From assembly GCA_023436515.1 (NCBI GenBank), contig JAEZIV010000106.1:1-5602 (forward strand): DNA of 5,602 nucleotides, written 5' to 3'. Each line of letters begins with the position of its first letter. Positions within the stretch are counted from its first letter, which is position 1. This DNA is from Bacillota bacterium (GTDB lineage: Bacteria > Bacillota > Clostridia > Acetivibrionales > DSM-1351). The notes beneath the pieces were generated by a model, which ran no database searches, was not told the DNA's origin, and saw nothing but the letters and a program-made list of their open reading frames with translations. This document shows, in pieces, positions 1 to 4,850 of this stretch. The translations under genes were made by a program, and so were the position numbers.

Positions 1-351
1 GTCAAGAGCCTCAGGACAAACCTCACAGTGAACACCTCCGCAGATGGTAATGATTTCAGAATTGAAGTCCTTTACAAGCCTGCAGTATTCCAGCATTTCA
101 GGAACATTTGTAATATAGCCCGTCACACAGACCACCTGGGGATTCTCACTATGTATAATATCTTTAATTGGGGCTTTCTCCATTATCATGTCGGCAATAA
201 CAGGGCTGCAGTTTTCAGGTAGCACAGCCGCTAGAACTTCCAATTCCAGGGGCTCTACCTTCATTACATATTGGAGACCAATAGTTTCTGCATGGGGTTC
301 AGGTCTAACAAGCAAGACCTTCAGTTCACTGGCATTAGCGTTTAAAGTCAT
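1..351 (-). CDS. Cobalamin-binding domain protein, probable B12-dependent radical SAM enzyme (partial, 3' end beyond window)
   Basis: The reading frame is open from an ATG at 351-349 to the window edge and gives 117 residues. The fragment has the alternating strand/helix pattern of a cobalamin-binding Rossmann-like domain. Strand 1 is KVLLVRP (residues 11-17), followed by the helix LELEVLAAVLPEN, the strand/turn PVIADMIM, the strand QVVCVTGYITNVPEM, and the hallmark strand-turn ITICGGVHCEVCPEA near residues 102-115. GG-x-H followed closely by PE-x-L is typical of the B12-binding region at the N-terminus of class B radical SAM enzymes, which methylate, cyclise or rearrange unactivated carbons. 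No DxHxxG motif is seen, which fits that subfamily rather than methionine-synthase-type domains. The CxxxCxxC cluster motif would lie past the window edge, so the radical SAM part is inferred. The start overlaps the stop of the preceding gene (ATGA) and has a strong AAGGAGGA site 9 bases upstream. It is the fourth gene of the operon. Confidence 0.78.
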   Translation of the reverse strand, partial: MTLNANASELKVLLVRPEPHAETIGLQYVMKVEPLELEVLAAVLPENCSPVIADMIMEKAPIKDIIHSENPQVVCVTGYITNVPEMLEYCRLVKDFNSEIITICGGVHCEVCPEALD

Positions 352-1343
352 ACCACCGTTTCCTCCTTGAAAACCCGGTTTCGGGGAAATTTACACCTGT
401 ATTCAAGTAAACCTTCTACGGTTTTTATTAATCTGTTAATAATAGGCGAAGAATGCTGGGCCAGCATATACTTTTCCACTATTCTTCCACCGGTTCTGAG
501 CTTGGGTATCTCAGCGGTCTGCCCCAAGTCAACACATCCGACCCCGCTTTCTATGCCTTTTTCAATTATGTCATACAATATATTAAAATAAGTCTCATAT
601 TTATCGTTACAGCTGTATTCTATGCCACCCAGGAAAAAGTACAGTGTAGCTTTATATATAACAGTAATGTGCCACCCCAGCAGTATGTCGTCAACATAAA
701 AGCGGGTAAGCCTGAAAGTAGGCGGAAGCTTTGCAAAGAACTCACAGGTCAGGGTTTCCAGTTTCCCTTTACTATTGTTCAGTACATTAAGGTATAGCCT
801 GTATTCGGTCTCTCCAAAAGTCCCACAGTCTGTAACCTCACTTTTTACATTTTTAAATACCGATCTTGCACTTCTATACCTGCGCCTATATTCGTATCTC
901 ATGGCTCCTTCATACTCCTCCATTGATTGAAAAGGAGTAGGAACAACTATAGTTGGAAGCGTATGTCCTGTGGCCTGGTTCAATTCAGGGGCGTCGTCCA
1001 GGTTGAGGAACAGCTTAAGTCCCCTTTCCTGTTCATATATTACAGGTATCAGCTCCATTCCGCAGCTTCCTATCAGCCCTGACGCCGAAACAGAACATGG
1101 AATCCCGCAAATTCTCATCTTTACAGGACTCTTTACCTTCAGGTAGGTCAGCAGATCGGGAGCCAGGGTATAAACCACGGCGCCCGCTACAATGACACCC
1201 TCCCTTTTCAAAATATAATAGCTCTGTTTGCAGGGATTAAATCTTTGGGCGTGAATAAGAAATTCTCTTGTCTGAAAGTAATCCTTAGCAAGCTGATCCC
1301 ACTCTCTTGGAATATCTTCAGCACTGTTTAATATTTCAATCAT
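348..1343 (-). CDS. FemAB/BioF2-like acyltransferase (GNAT_acetyltransf_6-type fold)
   Basis: This 331-residue soluble protein has no signal peptide or convincing membrane segment. The C-terminal half resembles the FemAB-like/BioF2-like N-acyltransferases. An arginine-rich helix, YEYRRRYRSAR (150-160), matches the RR-rich helix of this group. The strand YFFLGGIEYSCNDKY (235-249), a helix (252-266) and VDLGQTAEIPKLRTGG (271-286) match the usual 'DLG.....K..x.GG' core near the end of such proteins. Family members transfer aminoacyl groups from tRNA (Fem factors) or acyl groups from CoA. No donor or acceptor can be assigned here. The N-terminal region (1-140) should be the first, divergent GNAT-fold lobe. 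A GAGGTGA ribosome binding site overlaps the upstream stop, 10 bases before the ATG. It is the third operon gene, starting 10 bases after the GNAT gene and overlapping the next gene by ATGA. The acyltransferase fold is fairly sure; the reaction is not. Confidence 0.72.
   Translation of the reverse strand: MIEILNSAEDIPREWDQLAKDYFQTREFLIHAQRFNPCKQSYYILKREGVIVAGAVVYTLAPDLLTYLKVKSPVKMRICGIPCSVSASGLIGSCGMELIPVIYEQERGLKLFLNLDDAPELNQATGHTLPTIVVPTPFQSMEEYEGAMRYEYRRRYRSARSVFKNVKSEVTDCGTFGETEYRLYLNVLNNSKGKLETLTCEFFAKLPPTFRLTRFYVDDILLGWHITVIYKATLYFFLGGIEYSCNDKYETYFNILYDIIEKGIESGVGCVDLGQTAEIPKLRTGGRIVEKYMLAQHSSPIINRLIKTVEGLLEYRCKFPRNRVFKEETVV
361..368 (-). promoter_or_regulatory. Ribosome binding site of the B12-binding protein gene, inside the preceding gene
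   Basis: On the minus strand AAGGAGGA lies 9 bases before the ATG at 351. It is read within the last codons of the FemAB-like gene, whose C-terminal KEE is encoded by this sequence. With the ATGA overlap at 351-348 it fixes the start and indicates translational coupling. Confidence 0.85.
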
Positions 1344-1353
1344 ACTTTACCTT

Positions 1354-2451
1354 TCACCTCAACTGCCGTTCAAAAACAGCGTATTCCCTGTAGGGTTCAA
1401 GAACTTCCCTCATGGTCCGTTGGCCATATCGAAGGGAAATGGCAATGCTGGAGGCATTTTCTTCAAAAATAAAGCCCCCTTCCACCATCTTATACTGGGT
1501 CTGTTGAATTATCCCTGATAGCTTTCTTATCATCTCATCCACCACCCGTGATTTACGGTACCGGGGATGAACACCGAACTCGGTAAACCGGAAGGTGTCG
1601 ATGGGATTTAAAAACCTGAAGCGAAGCCATTCCAGTGCTCCGATATGTCTGCTACCCTTTACCAATTGGTTGAAATCAGGGTACCACAGTAAAAACCCCG
1701 CAGGATTTCCATCAACCTCGGCGATTAGAAGATTCTCTTCATCCAGCATGGGAGCGAAGGGTTTAAAAAGCTCATAATCCTCCGCTTCAGTTCTGTCCGA
1801 CCAGTATGGATGTTTCTGGAAGCTGGCATTATTGAGATAAGTATATATGGCTACCTCCTCCTTCAGCTTTCTTTTGTTCATAGTTCTGACTTTTATGTTA
1901 TTAGCAGAGGGGTGCCTTTTTCGGCTGTTGAAGAATTCAAAAAAGGGCTGGGTAGGATAGCGAAAGGAAAACATTTTCTTACATTGGTAATCCTTATAAT
2001 AATCTATATAATACTCCTTTGTATAGGGCAAGCCAAAAACCGGTACTTCATCAAAGCGAGAACATAAGAAGCCGGCTCCATAGTTCAGGTGAGCATTTAA
2101 TCCTACTACCAGCTTATTGTGACTGGGATAACGTTTTCTGATCTCGAGAAAAAGCTCTTCCCCCAGACCCTGAATTCCCGGTAGGGCTTCGAAAAAAGCT
2201 ATCTGAACCAATCCCGGCTGTTGTTTATCCAAAACTATGCAAAAGCGGCCAATGACATTTTCACCCGAGTTATCCATAATTAATAATGGGATGAGCTCTG
2301 CATGGCAAAAAAATACAGATTTCTTCTCAATCAACATGGAAGCCACATCATGCTCTGTATCTCTGTAATATGTATTATCCTTATATAGTTCTGAGGCAAA
2401 GGAATAAAATGATTTATACTGGCTGGGAGTCAACACCTCTGTGAAGATCAT
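1354..2451 (-). CDS. YghO-like double-domain GNAT-family protein
   Basis: This 365-residue soluble protein looks like the long GNAT proteins of the YghO type. The N-terminal lobe has LVQIAFFEALPGIQGLGEE (81-99), then LVVGLNAHLNYGAGFL (114-129), FDEVPVFGLPYTKEYY (133-148) and DYQCKKMFSFRYP (154-166), a series that parallels the family's N-terminal lobe. The C-terminal lobe carries the strand NLLIAEVDGNPAGFLLW (240-256), the segment FTEFGVHPRYRKSRVVDEM (289-307) and a closing GGFIFEEN...YREYAVFE (325-361), equivalent to the family's 'WVLEDN...YRIYEK' ending. Segment 295-303 occupies the acetyl-CoA pyrophosphate loop position, where the normal R/Q-x-x-G-x-G/A glycines are absent, so acetyl-CoA use is uncertain. 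The ATG overlaps the decarboxylase-like stop (ATGA), with GGAGGA 9 bases upstream. No substrate can be named. It presumably works with the following FemAB-like protein, which shares the fold class. Confidence 0.72.
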   Translation of the reverse strand: MIFTEVLTPSQYKSFYSFASELYKDNTYYRDTEHDVASMLIEKKSVFFCHAELIPLLIMDNSGENVIGRFCIVLDKQQPGLVQIAFFEALPGIQGLGEELFLEIRKRYPSHNKLVVGLNAHLNYGAGFLCSRFDEVPVFGLPYTKEYYIDYYKDYQCKKMFSFRYPTQPFFEFFNSRKRHPSANNIKVRTMNKRKLKEEVAIYTYLNNASFQKHPYWSDRTEAEDYELFKPFAPMLDEENLLIAEVDGNPAGFLLWYPDFNQLVKGSRHIGALEWLRFRFLNPIDTFRFTEFGVHPRYRKSRVVDEMIRKLSGIIQQTQYKMVEGGFIFEENASSIAISLRYGQRTMREVLEPYREYAVFERQLR

Positions 2452-3605
2452 ACAAATAACTCCTCCGGCTTTTGGAATCCCAGAAATTCAGTGTAGGAGG
2501 ATGCACAATATGAGCCAGCATGTCCAAAAATAATAATATCCTTTTTATCTACCCTGCCTAGGTCTATATTTTTCGCAAGTAAATCACGGGAATATGTAGA
2601 GCAGCCGTGTATAAGACTTTTAACCTCTCCCCCAGCTTTTTGCTTTCCTTTGTAGTCCAGCACAGCCACAGGGTGACAGGCTGTATCGGGATAAAACAGC
2701 GGTCGAGGAAACTGAGAAACAGAAGCATTGACTCCAATTAACTGCTTTTTCTGCCTCCATTTCACATCAACCACACTGCAGGCAAAATACCCGGCTTTGC
2801 CCCCCATGATACGTCCAGGCTCAAGTATTAGATTAACAGGCCTGTTTAGCGCACTACTAAGCTCCTCCATATAGGAGCTCACCTTCTGTCCATATGTCTT
2901 CAGCTCGAACTCTTCAGAAAGATTAACGTCTTCTATTCCAAAGCCTCCTCCAACATCAAGGTATTCAAGCTCTGGATACCACTTTACAAAATCACCTAGT
3001 TTACTATAACACTCTAGAAAATAATCTATTTCCATTATATCTGTACCAACATAAAGATGGAGTCCCTTTACCTTGGGATTTCCCTTAAGTGATCTCATTT
3101 CCTCTATGGAAAGTCCTAAACGGCTGGTTTTGCCAAGGAAGTAACCGGCCCGTGTTTTTCTCGGTTTGACCAGATTTCCTATATTGCAGCGGATACCAAA
3201 CCCTTTTCCTCCCGACAGCTTATCCCAATCTGCTATTTGCTCCATGGAATCAAGATTGACGGTGGCATCGCACTCCAGAACAGCTCTCATGGCTTCCTCA
3301 TTCATGGCTGACGCGGTAAAGATTATGTCACTCCCCCAATACCCTACCTCTTGTACCTGTTTCATATGAGGAATTGAATTAACAAAAACCCGGATTCCTT
3401 CGTCACGGATTATTCTCAGAAAAGTGGGGTTGATATTTGCCATAGTTGCAAAGTGAATAGCTTTAGACTGATATGGGATTTCCATAAAGGATTGGCAGTT
3501 TGAACGTATTTTCAAAGTATCATATACGTAGATTGGTGCCTGACTGGTGTTGAAATGCCCATTAACAGTGTTCAGTACAGCTTCAGAAATTTGTAGTTTC
3601 TGCAT
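2448..3605 (-). CDS. Fold-type III PLP-decarboxylase-like protein lacking the catalytic lysine
   Basis: This 385-residue protein has the size and motif order of diaminopimelate/ornithine-type decarboxylases, with a TIM barrel followed by a beta domain. Seen in order are APIYVYD (23-29), FATMANINP (52-60), VNLDS (116-120), GLHLYVGTD (181-189), the PLP-phosphate loop DVGGGFG (217-223), EPGR (262-265), RPLFYPDTACHPV (301-313), GCSTYSRD (334-341) and AGSY (363-366). In active relatives FATMAN reads 'YA-x-KAN', where Lys forms the Schiff base with PLP. Here it is Met55, codon ATG at 3443-3441. The second His of HxH is Tyr185, and the Cys of 'CxxxD' aligns with Thr337, with a Cys two residues earlier. 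Phosphate-binding elements are kept, so PLP or a related ligand may still bind. AAGGAG lies 7 bases before the ATG. It is the first gene of the operon, behind a strong promoter. The fold is near certain; decarboxylase activity is doubtful. Confidence 0.85.
   Translation of the reverse strand: MQKLQISEAVLNTVNGHFNTSQAPIYVYDTLKIRSNCQSFMEIPYQSKAIHFATMANINPTFLRIIRDEGIRVFVNSIPHMKQVQEVGYWGSDIIFTASAMNEEAMRAVLECDATVNLDSMEQIADWDKLSGGKGFGIRCNIGNLVKPRKTRAGYFLGKTSRLGLSIEEMRSLKGNPKVKGLHLYVGTDIMEIDYFLECYSKLGDFVKWYPELEYLDVGGGFGIEDVNLSEEFELKTYGQKVSSYMEELSSALNRPVNLILEPGRIMGGKAGYFACSVVDVKWRQKKQLIGVNASVSQFPRPLFYPDTACHPVAVLDYKGKQKAGGEVKSLIHGCSTYSRDLLAKNIDLGRVDKKDIIIFGHAGSYCASSYTEFLGFQKPEELFV
2461..2466 (-). promoter_or_regulatory. 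Ribosome binding site of the GNAT gene, inside the preceding gene
   Basis: GGAGGA on the minus strand is 9 bases before the ATG at 2451-2449. It lies within the last codons of the decarboxylase-like gene, and the ATGA overlap at 2451-2448 joins the two genes. It supports this ATG as the true start. Confidence 0.82.
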
Positions 3606-3724
3606 CAGTGAGCTCCTTGAAATATTTTATTTAAATACTAACTAGAATTACAGGTAAAACAATCTGGCGGGATTTGAATCGTCTTTTTATGGAAAACATT
3701 ATTCAACAAATTAATGTATTTTAT
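3606..3724 (-). other. 5' leader of the four-gene operon
   Basis: About 119 bases separate the predicted transcription start (near 3724) from the first ATG. The leader is AT-rich and ends in the AAGGAG site at 3618-3613. I see no riboswitch consensus, T-box, leader peptide or terminator/anti-terminator pair. The only oddity is a short stretch at 3670-3685 that looks like a tRNA T-loop but lacks a paired stem. Confidence 0.5.
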
Positions 3725-3730
3725 GGGATA

Positions 3731-3760
3731 ATTATACCATTTTTTTCATGTTGCAGTCAA
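3731..3760 (-). promoter_or_regulatory. Sigma-A-type promoter of the four-gene operon
   Basis: On the minus strand the -35 box is TTGACT (3760-3755), the spacer is 18 bases, and the -10 box is TATAAT (3736-3731), preceded by TG plus one base (3739-3737), an extended -10. Five of six -35 bases and all six -10 bases match consensus. Transcription should start near 3724. The site lies about 30 bases downstream of the methyltransferase terminator and points at the decarboxylase-like gene. Confidence 0.85.
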
Positions 3761-3790
3761 GAAAACAGCCGGATAGCACAATAATTACAG

Positions 3791-3819
3791 AAAGCACCCA
3801 TCTTAAATATGAGTGCTTT
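3791..3819 (-). terminator. Rho-independent-type terminator after the methyltransferase gene
   Basis: In minus-strand RNA, AAAGCACUCAU (3819-3809) pairs with AUGGGUGCUUU (3801-3791) as an 11-bp stem with one U-G wobble around a 7-base loop. On the plus strand the wobble becomes a C/A mismatch, so the structure favours minus-strand transcription. It lies about 120 bases after the methyltransferase stop and ends in a short, interrupted U run (UUUCUGUAAUUAU), so termination may be incomplete. Confidence 0.65.
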
Positions 3820-3875
3820 TGACAAAGAAAAGGTCTATGATATTGCCGCTAGGGAATAAAATGTTTTCTTTTTTT

Positions 3876-3900
3876 GGACAGAGGTCCTTGTCTCTGTGAC
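3876..3900. repeat. Imperfect palindrome, possible REP-like intergenic element
   Basis: ACAGAG (3878-3883) and CTCTGT (3892-3897) form an inverted repeat, and a nested GGAC/GTCC pair (3876-3879 with 3884-3887) gives an alternative hairpin. A run of Ts abuts it on the plus-strand left side (3869-3875). On the minus strand it is followed by As rather than Ts, so it is not a terminator for the methyltransferase. Its GGACAG...CTGT-type sequence resembles palindromic repeats linked to REP-associated transposases. Only one copy is in the window, so repeat status is a guess. Confidence 0.35.
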
Positions 3901-3941
3901 AATAACTTCTAACTTTCCCTATTTTCAGAAACAATTCTACG

Positions 3942-4742
3942 TCACCTGTTATATACTGTTGCTTTTAAGCTGATTGACATTGGAAATTTATCATTATTAA
4001 AATCATAATTATATAAGCCGGTGTGACCAACATTTTTCATACCGCCTGCATCGTAAAAATTCTCCCTAAATTCATTGATAAACTCAATATGTAAGCCCGC
4101 AGAGGTAAGTGAATTTACTAAATCCGATACCGTGTACATCCAAAAGTAAGCTTCGACACCATGCTTGGGCTCAGACGCATATCCGCCGATTGAATTATCA
4201 ACGTCAGGAGCCTTTCCAAAATAAGGATATTGAACATCGTAAATATTATTTGCAAGCATCTGAGTATTTAACATCAGGAAGAAAGGGTGTGAATCGAACA
4301 TGTAAAAGTAGCCATCCTCCTTAAGAAGATGCCTTATGGTATTTGCCCACTTTTTTAGGTCGGGAAGCCATCCTATTGCCCCTTCTGAAACAAACACTAC
4401 ATCATATTTTTCATTATGTTTTTCCATGAGTTCCATAATATCAGATTCGATAAAGTCTACATTAGTAATGTTTAAATCCTCAGCAAGCTTTTTTGCATAG
4501 TGAATATTGTCAGGAACTAAATCAACGCCAACGGCACTTGCTGCCATTCTGGCTAATAAAATAGTATCTGCTCCGGTATTACATTGTAAATGAATCACTT
4601 TTTTGCCGCTTAAATCTCCAAGTTCGTTTTTTATATAGGTGTTTAGTTGATGACTACCTTCCAGCAATGACTTCTTGAAGGTGATATAATGGTCTTTCGA
4701 AACTTGACTCCATGCATGTTTATTTGATTCTATCTCTTTCAT
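3942..4742 (-). CDS. Class I SAM-dependent methyltransferase (small-molecule type, substrate unknown)
   Basis: This 266-residue soluble protein has the Rossmann-fold methyltransferase motifs in order. Motif I is VIHLQCNTGADTILLA (49-64), a variant of the glycine-rich SAM loop with Cys-Asn-Thr-Gly. Motif II is VGVDLVPDNI (71-80), with Asp74 in the ribose-binding position. Asp101 in ESDIMEL is the likely adenine-side acidic residue, and YDVVFVSEGAIGWLPDLKKW (113-132) is motif IV plus the following helix. GYFYMFDSHPFF (144-155) is the later core strand. The rest (about 160-266) is rich in aromatics (YPYFGK, YFWMYT, LYNYDF) and should form the substrate side. Length and layout match a common Bacillota group of unassigned methyltransferases. 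An AGGAGGT site lies 5 bases before the ATG. The gene has its own putative promoter and terminator, so a role in the neighbouring operon is not implied. Confidence 0.88.
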   Translation of the reverse strand: MKEIESNKHAWSQVSKDHYITFKKSLLEGSHQLNTYIKNELGDLSGKKVIHLQCNTGADTILLARMAASAVGVDLVPDNIHYAKKLAEDLNITNVDFIESDIMELMEKHNEKYDVVFVSEGAIGWLPDLKKWANTIRHLLKEDGYFYMFDSHPFFLMLNTQMLANNIYDVQYPYFGKAPDVDNSIGGYASEPKHGVEAYFWMYTVSDLVNSLTSAGLHIEFINEFRENFYDAGGMKNVGHTGLYNYDFNNDKFPMSISLKATVYNR

Positions 4743-4788
4743 ATGCTACCTCCTGATACCTACATTCAAAATTCTGTACTTTTATTCA

Positions 4789-4817
4789 ATAATATCAAAA
4801 ACTCCAAACAACGGCAA
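4789..4817 (-). promoter_or_regulatory. Putative promoter of the methyltransferase gene
   Basis: On the minus strand TTGCCG (4817-4812), a 17-base spacer and TATTAT (4794-4789) give a sigma-A-like promoter (4/6 and 5/6 matches). Transcription would start near 4782, about 40 bases before the ATG. A weaker alternative, TTGATA (4798-4793) with AGAATT, lies just downstream. Confidence 0.55.
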
Positions 4818-4827
4818 GGTACTTTAT

Positions 4828-4850
4828 GGTAAACAATACCACCGTTTACC
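4828..4850 (-). other. Hairpin over the stop codon of the membrane protein gene; weak terminator or operator
   Basis: GGTAAAC (4850-4844) and GTTTACC (4834-4828) form a perfect 7-bp inverted repeat. In minus-strand RNA, two G-U pairs and one U-A pair extend it to 10 bp around a GGU loop. The TAA stop (4848-4846) lies in the stem. No U tract follows (AUAAAGUACC), so it is a poor intrinsic terminator. As DNA, the dyad is centred about 57 bases before the predicted methyltransferase start, just upstream of the -35 box, where a regulator could bind. Confidence 0.45.

Noticed and set aside
28..370. Plus-strand ORFs near the left edge
   Set aside because: The minus-strand frame here is open throughout, matches a cobalamin-binding domain, and has a strong ribosome binding site and a coupled start.
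453..797. Plus-strand ORF of 114 codons
   Set aside because: It is antisense to the FemAB-like gene, shows no protein motif, and has no promoter or ribosome binding site.
1810..2067. Plus-strand ORF of 85 codons with a hydrophobic stretch, suggesting a small membrane protein
   Set aside because: It lies entirely antisense within the YghO-like GNAT gene, lacks a ribosome binding site, and its hydrophobic part is antisense to a Tyr/Lys-rich region of the real gene.
3670..3685. On the minus strand, GATTCAAATCCCGCC looks like a tRNA T-loop and 3' arm, possibly an attachment-site remnant
   Set aside because: The bases flanking the 7-base loop do not pair as a T stem, no acceptor, D or anticodon arms are present, and no integrase or second att copy is visible.
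3606..3724. Riboswitch or T-box in the operon leader
   Set aside because: No recognisable aptamer motif, T-box sequence or terminator/anti-terminator pair is present; the leader is short and AT-rich.
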